From positions 1 through 64,000 of the forward strand of contig WRBM01000002.1 of the NCBI GenBank assembly GCA_009784525.1: 64,000 nucleotides of DNA, read 5' to 3'. The DNA comes from Erysipelotrichales bacterium (GTDB lineage: Bacteria > Bacillota_I > Bacilli_A > Acholeplasmatales > WRBM01). Positions within the stretch are counted from its first letter, which is position 1; each line of letters starts with the position of its first letter. Positions 49,351 to 59,970 of the stretch are shown here, piece after piece. Under the pieces are notes generated by a model that was given only the letters and a program-made list of their open reading frames with translations, had not been told where the DNA came from and did not search any database. A program made the translations under genes and the position numbers.

Positions 49351-50700
49351 TTACCCCAAATTTCTTCTATAGTCTTTCATTTTTCCTTTATAAGGCGGAA
49401 ACCGCAAATTATCATGTTTATACAATTTTTTATTAAAAATATGTTTAGCTGTTGAAAAGTTCACAAAACTATTAAAACCTCTTAAATGTTTATTATTAAT
49501 ACCTGCCAAAGGCAATTTATCATCAATAAAAGGCAAAACAGTTTCATTAATAGCGATATTATCAGTTTTTAATTGATCGGTTACTAAAGCAATATTCTTT
49601 TTATTTAAAGAAAAATAATAAGTAACTAATGGCTTTTCTTTGGCATTAACAAACTGAATCGCATCTTCAATTGTTTCATATTCAAAGATTGGCAAAATTG
49701 GCCCTAAAACATCTTCCTTTAAAATTAGATTCTGATTGACATTTTCCATAATTGTTGGTTCAATCTTAGCATAATAACTATGATATTTTCCGCCATGTAA
49801 GATTTTTCCTTCGTAAAGAATTTTTACTAAACGATTGAATTGTTTTTCATTGGCGATTTTTGGATAATGCTCATCATTTAAAGGATCAGGATAAAATTGG
49901 TTAATATACTTCTTTAGGCTCTTAATAATCTCAAAACGATTATATTTATTGACTAAAAGATAATCAATTGTAAAATTGCTTTGACCAGCATTAAGTGTCT
50001 TAGCCCAGATAATTTTCTGGCAAGCTTTTTCAATATCGCATAGTTTATCAATAATGCAAGGCGTTTTTACTGAAAATTCAGTAAGTTTTGGCGTAGTAAG
50101 GTTCACAGGACTTTTTAATAAAGGCAAAGCTATCTCCTGGCTACCAGCATAATAAATATGGTCAAAGGTAAACGCCGCAAGCTCTGAAAGATTTGTATCT
50201 TCTGAGGCAATATAAATAAAATTATCAATAAAGGTTTCATTAAGAATTGCCCGGATAACTTTATTAGTATTAGTCGCATTACTGTTAAGTTTTAGAAAAA
50301 TAACATTACCTGCCGCAAGACTGCTTATCAATGGCGAAAAAGTATTTAAACAAAAATGAGTAGTATAGTTGACGATTAAGCTAATACCACAAGATTCATA
50401 AATGCTATAACTTTTGGCCGGATAATTAAAACGTCTCCCTTTATTCTTTGTGGGTTTCATCCAACCTTTAACTTTTCGAATAAAATATTTTAGTTCCCGA
50501 TAAATATAACTTAATTCCGTCAGATATGCTTCCTCAGCGGAAAGACTTAAATCAGCACTCAAAGCATTTAAAAGTTCTAATTCATTTTTTTGAATCGAAT
50601 TTAATAACCTTGTTAAGTTTTTAGTTCTGAAGTTTCGGGGTTTAGTTTGATTACTGTGATAAAAATCTTTCAGATTATCGATTGCAAGATTTAGCTTCAT
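49351..50700 (-). CDS. Aldehyde dehydrogenase family protein
   Basis: NAGQSNFTIDYLLV (active-site region with Cys replaced by Ser), EDVLGPILPIFEYETIEDAIQFVN, family layout. Confidence 0.85.
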   Translation of the reverse strand: MKLNLAIDNLKDFYHSNQTKPRNFRTKNLTRLLNSIQKNELELLNALSADLSLSAEEAYLTELSYIYRELKYFIRKVKGWMKPTKNKGRRFNYPAKSYSIYESCGISLIVNYTTHFCLNTFSPLISSLAAGNVIFLKLNSNATNTNKVIRAILNETFIDNFIYIASEDTNLSELAAFTFDHIYYAGSQEIALPLLKSPVNLTTPKLTEFSVKTPCIIDKLCDIEKACQKIIWAKTLNAGQSNFTIDYLLVNKYNRFEIIKSLKKYINQFYPDPLNDEHYPKIANEKQFNRLVKILYEGKILHGGKYHSYYAKIEPTIMENVNQNLILKEDVLGPILPIFEYETIEDAIQFVNAKEKPLVTYYFSLNKKNIALVTDQLKTDNIAINETVLPFIDDKLPLAGINNKHLRGFNSFVNFSTAKHIFNKKLYKHDNLRFPPYKGKMKDYRRNLG

Positions 50701-50749
50701 TACCCGACTTCACCTCTTTCATTTATATATCTATTATACTACTTTTTTC

Positions 50750-53074
50750 CTAAAACTTGGCAAAAAACTCTTCTAATACAAGCTTTAACTCTGAATTACG
50801 ATTAATTATTTTTAGTTTCCGCCAATTCTTTGGATAACAGTCATAGTATTTCTTTTCCGCAAAACGGTCATCAATTAATAAAGCAAAACCATAATCTGTT
50901 TCACTTCGGATAACTCTACCAGCAGCCTGAACTACTTTATTGATACCTGGATAAAGATAAGCGTAATCAAAACCATCTTTTTTACTTTCATCAAAATAAG
51001 TTTTAATCAAGTCATTGCGATAACTAATCTGAGGCATACCAACACCTACAATAATAACGCCGCTTAAAGTATCTCCACTATAATCTACGCCTTCTGAGAA
51101 AAGTCCTCCCATCACAAAAAAACCAATTTTTGGTTTTTCTAAATTCTTAAATCTTTCTAATGTTTCATTAAACTCAAAGCTTGTCATTTTATTGGTCTGT
51201 ATAATCAAATCATAATTATCTGAATTAAATAAAGCTGCCGCTTGATTTAAATACTCATATGATGGGAAAAAAGCGATATAATTGCCTGGTTTAACTGAGA
51301 TTGCGGTCTTAATAATTTCGATTAGCTCAGCCATATTCTTTTTGCGATCACGATATCTGGTAGATAAATTACGATAATTAATAATCTCAAAATTTTCTGG
51401 CGGAAACGGACTTTCAATAACAATGCTTTCGCCAACTTTTTCACTGATAACATTTTGATAGTAATCTAAAGGTGCCAAAGTAGCGCTAAAAAAGATTGCG
51501 CTCTGGCAAAAATTTTCTACTGTTTGGCGAATAAATCCTGAAGAATCAAGACAAACTATCGAAAATAATAAATCACCAGTTTCTGTTTTTTCCACTAAAT
51601 AAATAAAACGTTCACTATAAAATTCACTTATCCTATAGAAATTATAGAACAAAAAATAAGATTCTAAAATCTGCTTTGTTGAGTCATCTGGTTTATTTTT
51701 AAAAAGAATTCTTTCGGCGTTTTCCAAGACTTGTTTAATTTGAATCATCAATCCAAAATCAAGATCTTCAAAACTAATAACTTTATCTAAACTTTGAAAT
51801 TCATTAGTCAGATAATCAGTTAGTTTCTTAAGATTTTTTCTTAATTCCCTTTCTTTTCTTTTAACCTTAATTCGAAAGTTTTTCACATCAGTTAACAAAA
51901 AACTAGCGCTATACATATCTTTACTGCGCGAAACTAAATTATGTGCCTCATCAACTAATAAAACTGGTCGATAATTACTTTCTTCGAAATAACGAGCCAG
52001 ATGGGTACGCGGACAAAAAGCATAGTTATAATCACCAATAATTACATCAACATGATTACTAATATCCAAGGTATATTCAAATGGGCAAACCTGATGTTTT
52101 TGAGCATAATCAATAATTACCTCTGGTTCAAAAATGGTAACTTCACTATATATATCAATCAATGCATAATAAATACGATCAAAATATCCTAGTGAAAAAG
52201 GACATTTCTCGCAGTCCTTCTCCTCTTGAAAGCAAATTTTATCTTTACTAGTAATAAATATTGATTTAAGATTAAGTCCATTTTCATAAAAGCGTCTTAA
52301 TGTTTTAAGTGCCGTTTCTTTTAAAGAAGATTTAGCAGTCAGATAAAATATTTTATCATTTTCTGTTTTAATAGTTTTAATTGCCGGAAAAAGTGTACCT
52401 GATGTTTTACCAATACCAGTAGGGGCATTTGCATAAAGCATCTCGCCTTGTAAAATTGCATCATAAACATAGGTCATTAGTTCTCTCTGACCTTGACGAT
52501 ATTCTAAATAAGGAAACGCAAAATCTTTAACAGAAGTTAACTTTTCTAGCTGATAGCGAGCAAATATCCGATAAAATTCTAAAAATTTTTCAATCGATGT
52601 TTCGAAAAATTTTTTTAAATCTTCAAAAGTTTCTTCATAATAAAAATGTCTGATTTTTCTGGTTTCGACTTCAATATAAGTAATTCTTAACATAATATTA
52701 GGAATATTCTCTTTTAGCAAATACATATAGCCATATAACTTAGCTTGCGCTAAATGTCCGATTTTTATAATATCATCTAACTCATCAACATTTTGTCTAG
52801 TCGATTTGATTTCATCAATAATCAAATTATTATTTTCATTTATTAAACCATCAATGCGACCACTAATCTCAAAATCAAAACTTTCAATTTGATAGTTAGT
52901 AGAAATATAATATTCCTTTAAACTATCCGCTCCATATTTACCTTGAAAGAACTGATGGATAATCAGTCCTTCTTGTTTCAGAATCGGAGAATAAGTATTA
53001 TCAACTAAATTTCCGCTTCGATATATTAAATTTACTAAGTCACCGACTCCGATTTTAATTTTATTCATTTGCAT
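50750..53074 (-). CDS. DinG/XPD-like DNA helicase
   Basis: YANAPTGIGKTSGTLFPAI, four-Cys Fe-S region CFQEEKDCEKCPFSLGY...CPFEY, LLVDEAHNLVSRS, QAAGRVIRSETDYG. Confidence 0.92.
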   Translation of the reverse strand: MQMNKIKIGVGDLVNLIYRSGNLVDNTYSPILKQEGLIIHQFFQGKYGADSLKEYYISTNYQIESFDFEISGRIDGLINENNNLIIDEIKSTRQNVDELDDIIKIGHLAQAKLYGYMYLLKENIPNIMLRITYIEVETRKIRHFYYEETFEDLKKFFETSIEKFLEFYRIFARYQLEKLTSVKDFAFPYLEYRQGQRELMTYVYDAILQGEMLYANAPTGIGKTSGTLFPAIKTIKTENDKIFYLTAKSSLKETALKTLRRFYENGLNLKSIFITSKDKICFQEEKDCEKCPFSLGYFDRIYYALIDIYSEVTIFEPEVIIDYAQKHQVCPFEYTLDISNHVDVIIGDYNYAFCPRTHLARYFEESNYRPVLLVDEAHNLVSRSKDMYSASFLLTDVKNFRIKVKRKERELRKNLKKLTDYLTNEFQSLDKVISFEDLDFGLMIQIKQVLENAERILFKNKPDDSTKQILESYFLFYNFYRISEFYSERFIYLVEKTETGDLLFSIVCLDSSGFIRQTVENFCQSAIFFSATLAPLDYYQNVISEKVGESIVIESPFPPENFEIINYRNLSTRYRDRKKNMAELIEIIKTAISVKPGNYIAFFPSYEYLNQAAALFNSDNYDLIIQTNKMTSFEFNETLERFKNLEKPKIGFFVMGGLFSEGVDYSGDTLSGVIIVGVGMPQISYRNDLIKTYFDESKKDGFDYAYLYPGINKVVQAAGRVIRSETDYGFALLIDDRFAEKKYYDCYPKNWRKLKIINRNSELKLVLEEFFAKF

Positions 53075-53133
53075 ATAGACCGCTTCCTGTAATAATAACC
53101 AACTACTATTATACTACAGAAACAAACAAAATT

Positions 53134-54420
53134 TTATCTTCTCTTATATTGGTTGTAATTTTTTGGCTGACTATCTGGTTTTCTTACTCTATAAATTCCT
53201 ACATCTAAAAATGGTGGTAATCCTTCGGTCTTATCTTCAATCAAAATAAATTTAGCATACAGCTCTTTATCACCAGTAGTTTCAATAATGGTTATAATAT
53301 TTCCATGAAATTGTGGATTATCGAACCAACCCATGAATAAATGATCTTTCTTAACTGCTTTGTTTAATTTCAAAGGTAATTCAGAATCCGTAAAACTTGT
53401 TGGATTATTCGGATTTGTTCCGCCGTCTAAATGATAAGTAATTTTTGATGCAGTCTCAAAGCGGGCGTAAAGATTTTTATCGCCGCCTTTAGTGATTGCA
53501 GAAATAATCACACCCTTAAACTCTGGATTGTCATACCAACCAATAAATTTATAGTTTTCTTTAACTGGGCTTCCTAAAGTCAGCGGTAATTGATTATTGC
53601 TAAAACTCTCAGGATTAGTATTTTGTGTTGCGCCATTTAAATGATAGCTAACTTTATGCTCTTTTTCAAAACGAGCATAAAAGTCTTTATTGCCTTTTGT
53701 ATCAGTAGAAATTTCTGTGATTGGCTTTCCTAGAAAGGTAGAATTGTTATACCAACCAACAAACTTATATCCTTCTTTAGTTGCTGCGGATAATTTAAGT
53801 GGAAGTTGTGATTTAGTATAACTTTCTTTATTTTCCGGATTATTAATGCCATCTTTAAAATGATAGTTAATCCTATACTCTTCTTCAGGTTCTAACCAAC
53901 GGGCATAAAGAACTTTATTACCAGTTTCAGTAATATCGGTAACTTTAGCTGTGTTAAAATCTAAAGAATGATACCAGCCGCCAAAAACATAGCCTTCACA
54001 AAAAGGATCTTTTAAATTAAGAGGCAGTTGCGCAAAAGAAAATACTTGCGGATTTTGCGGATGATTGATTCCATCTCCTAAATGATAGGTCAGATAATAC
54101 TCATTACTTAAAGGATCACTGACCGTTACCTGACAAGTTTTAAAATTAGTCTTATCTTCTGCGGCTTTAACTCTTAGAGTCGTTGTGCCAAAACCAATTC
54201 CTTTTACTTTTCCATCAATATAAGTTGCGACGTTACTATTATCGGTATAATAGGCAATCGGAATAACCTGATCAGTAAAAACCACAGGTAAAACTTTTTC
54301 TTCACCAATCGCTAGAGAAATTGTTGTTTCTGCAAGATTGAATTCAATCTTTTCAGTTTTTTTGCAAGCTGATAAGTTAAATAAAGCCAAAAAAGCTAGA
54401 ACAATTAATGTTTTTTTCAT
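53134..54420 (-). CDS. Surface lipoprotein with BIG2-like domain and four InlB B-repeats
   Basis: Lipobox-like LFNLSACKK; EEKVLPVVFTDQ..KVKGIGFGTTTLRVKA; four repeats ending EGYVFGGWY...KVLYARW. Confidence 0.9.
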   Translation of the reverse strand: MKKTLIVLAFLALFNLSACKKTEKIEFNLAETTISLAIGEEKVLPVVFTDQVIPIAYYTDNSNVATYIDGKVKGIGFGTTTLRVKAAEDKTNFKTCQVTVSDPLSNEYYLTYHLGDGINHPQNPQVFSFAQLPLNLKDPFCEGYVFGGWYHSLDFNTAKVTDITETGNKVLYARWLEPEEEYRINYHFKDGINNPENKESYTKSQLPLKLSAATKEGYKFVGWYNNSTFLGKPITEISTDTKGNKDFYARFEKEHKVSYHLNGATQNTNPESFSNNQLPLTLGSPVKENYKFIGWYDNPEFKGVIISAITKGGDKNLYARFETASKITYHLDGGTNPNNPTSFTDSELPLKLNKAVKKDHLFMGWFDNPQFHGNIITIIETTGDKELYAKFILIEDKTEGLPPFLDVGIYRVRKPDSQPKNYNQYKRR

Positions 54421-54580
54421 ATTTATTACTCCTTTTATTGCTTATATTTTGCCTCAAAATACATTTGCCATCATTTTTTTCACGGAATTTTCTTCAGATT
54501 GGAGCAAAATATGATATTACCTAACCGTTAAATTTAAAATAGCATAATTTCTATATTTGTTATGCTTAATCTTTTAAACT

Positions 54581-57160
54581 TTATTGCTCAGCCAGCTCCT
54601 TATTTAACTTTTGATAAATAAAGGAAATAAGCATCAAAATCAGTCCTAGAGAAATATAGGAAATTGTTCTCATTTCCGTTGATAATCCCCAAGTATCGAC
54701 GATCAATAATTTTGCGACTGAAGCCATTGATAGAAATAGTCCTGCTTTTCGAACAGGTTTGTTTTTAAGCCTAAAGCCAGCAACAATCCAAATAAAGGCA
54801 ATGCCTGCATAAATTAGACTAATTATTGCACTACTGAAAGCCACATTAGCTTGCACAATCATTAACTGAGTTACTATAAAGAGAAAATAAGAAGATATAA
54901 TTACGATTTTAAGCGGTTCATATTCTTTTTTACCATCAAGCAAATCAACAGTCTCGTTAATCGCGAATAAAGCCAAAATAAGCGTTATAGCATTTAAAAT
55001 CATTAATCCTAAAACATTAGAATATGGAAATGCGTTAAAAACACTAAGCCAGATAATTCCGATTATATTAATACAAATCGCTATTTTCCGTACTCTCTTA
55101 TCATAGATTTCAAAAAATCTTTTTATCGCAAACGCAAAAGCAAAGGTAATTAAGATTAAAAACATTTGCGTTCCAAAGAAATTGAGACTATCCATAAACC
55201 AACCAAAAATTACAAGTGATATTAGCCATAAATTAATAAGATTAAGATTTTTATAGATTAGTAGCCAGTCAATTTTAATTGCTTGTGATGCATTTAGCGG
55301 ATTTAAGTTTTCGGTCATCCACTCAAATTTCTTCGCTGGCAAATTATCATATATAATCATTAATGTCGCAATAATAGCTGCGAATAAAGACACTGCCAAA
55401 AGTCCGCTATGCATATTTCTATCAAGTTCTGTAACTATAATGGTAATTACCCATAAGCCAGTAAGTCCGATAAAATGCAAAAGATTAGCTAATTTCTTTG
55501 TTGCGATATCAGACCATATTTTGACTTTAGCATATAAAAAGGCTAAACCGAAAGTTATTACAATAAATAAAATTGAAACTATGTAATCTACCGCTACCGG
55601 ATTATGAAAAAATCTAACCGTATATCTAAAAATTAGATATAATAAAAAAATCCATAAATTAGTAAATACCAAAAATTTATAGCCTTGTTCATAACCTTTG
55701 TTAGTTCTTCCTTTTAAAATATAACAACTTAAAATAATTAAAATAGCCATTGTGAACAAGAAATAATTAAGGGTAAATTGTGACCATATAATAAAATGAT
55801 TAATTGCTAAAGAAACTCCCGATAAACCTAAGATTGCTATTCCTATATATTCAACACCTCTACGATTCCTTAATATTCCAAATGCAGCTAGAAGCACTGA
55901 CTGGAAAAGCCAAGCTATCGCAAACCATTCTTTGTCGAAGAAAAAAGGCACAAACAAAACACAGAAAGTTATTGAGGTTAAAGAAAATAAGATTTGTAAA
56001 TCTTTATTAGCAAACAAACGCTTAGCAAAAAATGCTAGACTTGCATAAATAATCGCAAATAGTAAAGATAAAATTGCCTGTAAATTATTATCATCTAGTT
56101 TACTTGCGATTAAAAAGATAACAATTGAACTAACTAAGGTATTTGTGATGACTATCGAAAGATCAAGTTTGCTTATTTCTTCTTTTGTACGATATGAAGC
56201 AATCAACGGTAAGGCTGTATAAAGAAAGAAAGCAAAACAAGCATAATATAAAGTTATTGAGGCATTTGCTTGAATAATAAAACCTAAATAGATTGTAGCG
56301 GCTATTGTTAATCCAAGTCCGATTAAATTCATTATTGACCACTTGCGACTAAGGGCGATTATCAGCGAAAACGCTGCTAAAATCAGGAAATAAATAATTA
56401 AACTAATTAAGAGGGGATTAATTGCTTCATGAAGAGCAAAAATTGGCAAGTAACCACCAATGATGGCGAAACAGCCAATTACCTGAGCTTTATATTTTGT
56501 GGCCAGAAAGACGCTAAATATTGTAGTAACTATACTACATATCAAAGCAACATACATATTTAATGTTTCTAATCCAAAAAAGCTAACAGCAATCGCAACA
56601 TAAACCAAAGCTACACCTGTCGCAGATACTCCTATTGAAAAAGTATCTGACTTTTTGCGGTTCAGAAAAATACCAAGTCCAATTACACTAAACGCAAACA
56701 AAAATATTATTATTGTCCTAAAAGTTGGATGAAATCCGTCAAAGGCTGCTGTAGCGATTGTGCCTATAATAATAAGGATTGCGCCAATTCTGTTTAGCAA
56801 ATTAACACCAACCCAATTTTCATTTTTGATTATAGCTTTTCTTTCCTTTTTGATTTTAGGGCTTCTTTCTTTTTTGACTATAGTCTCAAATTCGGATGCT
56901 TTAAATATTTGATTAGGTTTTGAGTTGATTGTAAAATGAATCGTTTCAACTTCAGTTTCAATAACAGAAGTTTCCTCTGTCAATATCTTCTTTTTTTCCA
57001 GCATTTCGCGCTTAGTAGTTATAAGTGCTTCAAGCTTTTCAGAAAGTTTTTTAATGATTATTTTTTGGTTTCCTATTTCTTTACGCATTTCATATATTAA
57101 AATAGCTAAAACTCCCACTATAATAAAAAGTATAAATATCCATGCTCCCATAATTGACAC
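54581..57160 (-). CDS. DUF2339 family polytopic membrane protein
   Basis: Coiled-coil N-terminus then more than 20 TM segments; NWVGVNLLNRIGAILIIIGTIATAAF. Confidence 0.85.
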   Translation of the reverse strand: MSIMGAWIFILFIIVGVLAILIYEMRKEIGNQKIIIKKLSEKLEALITTKREMLEKKKILTEETSVIETEVETIHFTINSKPNQIFKASEFETIVKKERSPKIKKERKAIIKNENWVGVNLLNRIGAILIIIGTIATAAFDGFHPTFRTIIIFLFAFSVIGLGIFLNRKKSDTFSIGVSATGVALVYVAIAVSFFGLETLNMYVALICSIVTTIFSVFLATKYKAQVIGCFAIIGGYLPIFALHEAINPLLISLIIYFLILAAFSLIIALSRKWSIMNLIGLGLTIAATIYLGFIIQANASITLYYACFAFFLYTALPLIASYRTKEEISKLDLSIVITNTLVSSIVIFLIASKLDDNNLQAILSLLFAIIYASLAFFAKRLFANKDLQILFSLTSITFCVLFVPFFFDKEWFAIAWLFQSVLLAAFGILRNRRGVEYIGIAILGLSGVSLAINHFIIWSQFTLNYFLFTMAILIILSCYILKGRTNKGYEQGYKFLVFTNLWIFLLYLIFRYTVRFFHNPVAVDYIVSILFIVITFGLAFLYAKVKIWSDIATKKLANLLHFIGLTGLWVITIIVTELDRNMHSGLLAVSLFAAIIATLMIIYDNLPAKKFEWMTENLNPLNASQAIKIDWLLIYKNLNLINLWLISLVIFGWFMDSLNFFGTQMFLILITFAFAFAIKRFFEIYDKRVRKIAICINIIGIIWLSVFNAFPYSNVLGLMILNAITLILALFAINETVDLLDGKKEYEPLKIVIISSYFLFIVTQLMIVQANVAFSSAIISLIYAGIAFIWIVAGFRLKNKPVRKAGLFLSMASVAKLLIVDTWGLSTEMRTISYISLGLILMLISFIYQKLNKELAEQ

Positions 57161-57413
57161 CTTTCCTTATCTCTAGTTTATATGATATCATAAATTGAGA
57201 GCATGTTAAATAAAGCTGACATTTTGAGAGAGCGTATTCTCTTTAAACGAGAATTTAGGATAAAGAAGTTCTAAAAACACATTTAGTAAATTCACCTCAG
57301 TTTTTATACGAAATTCCAAGCCAATCTGTAAAAGTGTTGTTAGCCACTAATGTTACTCTTGGGCAAAAACAAAAAACACCAATTCCAATAAAGAAAATTA
57401 GTGTTTTTATAGA

Positions 57414-59003
57414 TTAGGCGATTCTAAAAACCGTTAAATTACCGATTGTCCAGGTTTGTGATGCGTAAGTTAAATTTGATCCACCGACATTTATTGGATT
57501 CCATGATGTATTTCCAACTTGAACTAAAGTACCAGCTGCTAAATATGTTAAAAGCATACCTGTCACTGAAGAATAACCACTTAATGTATTGAATGTTTCA
57601 AAAGCTGCTGGCTCACCAACCCCATTTAAAGTTATATTAAAAGCTCCAGCTTGACCGCCATCAACATTGACTTTATAACTAATATAATAAATTCCAGCAT
57701 TAGCAACTTGAATACCATTATTGATTAGCGAAGTATTTAAACTAGAACCAAAAGTAGTGTATGGGACATTACCAGCTACTGGAATTGTCGCCGTTGTCCA
57801 ATTTGGACTGGACGCAAAGCCATAAGCTGAAGCCAGTACTCCTTGGGGACCTTGGGGACCAGTTGCGCCTGTTGGACCAACCGGACCTTGAGGACCCGTT
57901 AATCCTTGAATTCCTTGCGGACCTGTGGCACCTGCAGCACCAGTTGGACCGGTTGCGCCGATTGGTCCTTGGGGACCAGCTGGGCCTGTTGATCCTTGCG
58001 TTCCTTGCGGACCTGGTATGCCTTGGGGACCAGGAATTCCTTGCGGACCGGCAATAGCACCAATATTTATCCAAGCACCAGAAACTGCATCCCAAACATA
58101 AAGATCAGGACTAACATAGTAAAATTCGCCTGGTACTCCAACTGGTACATTTAATTCTAAAGTTGCTAAATCCGGATATGAGCCAACAATAGTTCCAACA
58201 GTACCTGCTGGACCGATTGGTCCTTGGGGACCAGTTGCTTGAATACCTGTATCAACCAGACCAACAAACCAGTTACCATTAGTACCGATATAAGGTATTT
58301 CAGCATCTGTTCCATCACTTCCTGTTGCACCTTGAAGACTTAACAACCATTCTGCTTCTGTTCCGATAAAACCATCCGCAACAGCTACCTCATAAGCTGA
58401 TAAGCCCTCTAAACCTTGGGGACCGATTGGTCCTGCTGGTCCAATTGGACCTTGAATTCCTGCCGGACCTGCTGGGCCAGCAATACCTTGTGTTCCCTGT
58501 AGACTAGCAAGCCATTCATTTATTGTACCAGTAAAACCCTGGTCAACAGCTATTTGATAAGCTGACTCACCGTGAATGCCTTGCGGGCCTGTTGCACCTA
58601 CTGCACCAGCAGGACCCGTTGCGCCGATTGAACCTTGCGGACCAGCTGGTCCGGTTTCACCTTGAATGCTTAAAAGCCATTCCTCTTCCGTACCAACAAA
58701 TCCTTCAGCTACAGCAATTTCAAAAGCTGATAAGCCGTTTTTGCCTTGCGGACCAGGAAGCCCTCTTTGACCACGTGGACCTTCTATCCCTCTAGGTCCC
58801 TGTTCACCTCTTGGTCCTCTTTCTCCGCGTTCTCCTTTTTGGCCTGCTTCACCTTTGGGTCCTATTGGACCTCTAGGCCCCGGAGGACCAACTGGACCGC
58901 GTCTTTCGTCACAACTATTGTTACATCTTTCTGTAGGACGTAACCATTGATTATTTTCACCGTGGCTTTTGCCACAACAATTACGAGACATTTTATTTTT
59001 CAA
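57414..59003 (-). CDS. Collagen-like (Gly-X-Y) protein with BclA-like C-terminal domain and intercalated helical modules
   Basis: [28 protein letters not shown]...; three (G)[25 protein letters not shown] modules; C-terminal [27 protein letters not shown]... beta domain. Confidence 0.92.
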   Translation of the reverse strand: MKNKMSRNCCGKSHGENNQWLRPTERCNNSCDERRGPVGPPGPRGPIGPKGEAGQKGERGERGPRGEQGPRGIEGPRGQRGLPGPQGKNGLSAFEIAVAEGFVGTEEEWLLSIQGETGPAGPQGSIGATGPAGAVGATGPQGIHGESAYQIAVDQGFTGTINEWLASLQGTQGIAGPAGPAGIQGPIGPAGPIGPQGLEGLSAYEVAVADGFIGTEAEWLLSLQGATGSDGTDAEIPYIGTNGNWFVGLVDTGIQATGPQGPIGPAGTVGTIVGSYPDLATLELNVPVGVPGEFYYVSPDLYVWDAVSGAWINIGAIAGPQGIPGPQGIPGPQGTQGSTGPAGPQGPIGATGPTGAAGATGPQGIQGLTGPQGPVGPTGATGPQGPQGVLASAYGFASSPNWTTATIPVAGNVPYTTFGSSLNTSLINNGIQVANAGIYYISYKVNVDGGQAGAFNITLNGVGEPAAFETFNTLSGYSSVTGMLLTYLAAGTLVQVGNTSWNPINVGGSNLTYASQTWTIGNLTVFRIA

Positions 59004-59143
59004 ACTCCTTAACTGTTATTATTACAACAGTACTCTAGTATATGTTTAAAAAATTGAGCGTCTTAGATTTTTCACCTACCTAACGAGAAAAAATAAAAAA
59101 CACCGAACTTTATTCAGTGCTTTATCATGATAAATTTTTAAAT

Positions 59144-59554
59144 TTAGAATAGATTTGGGAATCCTAAACTGAGAAAAGTAAATACGGCAATAACCAAAAT
59201 TGAGATGTAAATAAGAACGATTGCTATTAAGCTAAGTCTTTTTAATGTTTCACTCTTCAGTTTATCTAAAAATACTTTTAAAGTTGGCGCTACTAGAAGC
59301 ATAACTAAAACATAAGTGCTAGCGATAGTGTAGCTGTTGCCATTTGTTTCTTCGCCAAATAAAGCTACAAAATAAGATACTAAAGCTGTTATTGTTAAAG
59401 TGAAAGCCAAAGCCAATAGACAGATACTTAAAAGTTTATAAGTTGATGTATCTGGCTTTGTTTCTACTTCCCCAGTTTGGCAAGCTTTACAGATACCTAA
59501 TAAGTCTTTTGATTCTTTACCACATTTATTGCAAATCATCTGATTTCTCCTCAT
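59144..59554 (-). CDS. Zinc-ribbon membrane protein
   Basis: MICNKCGKESKDLLGICKACQTG plus three TM helices. Confidence 0.65.
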   Translation of the reverse strand: MRRNQMICNKCGKESKDLLGICKACQTGEVETKPDTSTYKLLSICLLALAFTLTITALVSYFVALFGEETNGNSYTIASTYVLVMLLVAPTLKVFLDKLKSETLKRLSLIAIVLIYISILVIAVFTFLSLGFPNLF

Positions 59555-59601
59555 TTTTTTAATTTAAGTTAAACTATTATACCATAAATTCAAGAAACTC
59601 T

Positions 59602-59970
59602 TTATTGTTTTTTAAAGATTTCAATAACCATTAAAAGCTTTTCTTCAAACTCCTTAAAAGTAGTGTTATCATTTATTTCCGTTCCGATTCTAAATTCTTT
59701 TTCTGAAATTAAAAGATTCTTAGCGATTAATTTATTTTCAGCTGATAAGCTTTCATAATTGCAGGTAATCCCTGGTAAGATTCCTCTTTCTTTTCCTGAA
59801 CCACAAGAAATAGTTTGGATATTCTTATCATATAAATTTTTCATCGGCTCTAAGAATAAGGGTGAACAAAATAAATGGATGGTTTCTCTATTAAATTCTT
59901 GATTACTGTCAACGTCTCTAGTTATATCGACTAGGTCTTTTGCAAGAGTAGTTTTGCTAAATTCTTTCAT
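59602..59970 (-). CDS. Hypothetical protein translationally coupled to upstream DUF4143 ATPase
   Basis: 122 aa, ATGA overlap (59967-59970) with upstream gene. Confidence 0.6.
   Translation of the reverse strand: MKEFSKTTLAKDLVDITRDVDSNQEFNRETIHLFCSPLFLEPMKNLYDKNIQTISCGSGKERGILPGITCNYESLSAENKLIAKNLLISEKEFRIGTEINDNTTFKEFEEKLLMVIEIFKKQ

Noticed and set aside
57290-57410. Minus-strand peptide FCPRVTLVANNTFTDWLGISYKN* downstream of the collagen gene
   Set aside because: Overlaps the collagen gene terminator and has no start; too short to call a remnant.
57761-58943. ORFs opposite or in alternate frame of the collagen gene (98, 108, 67, 65 aa)
   Set aside because: Artefacts of Gly-X-Y codon repetition; no SD or independent features.
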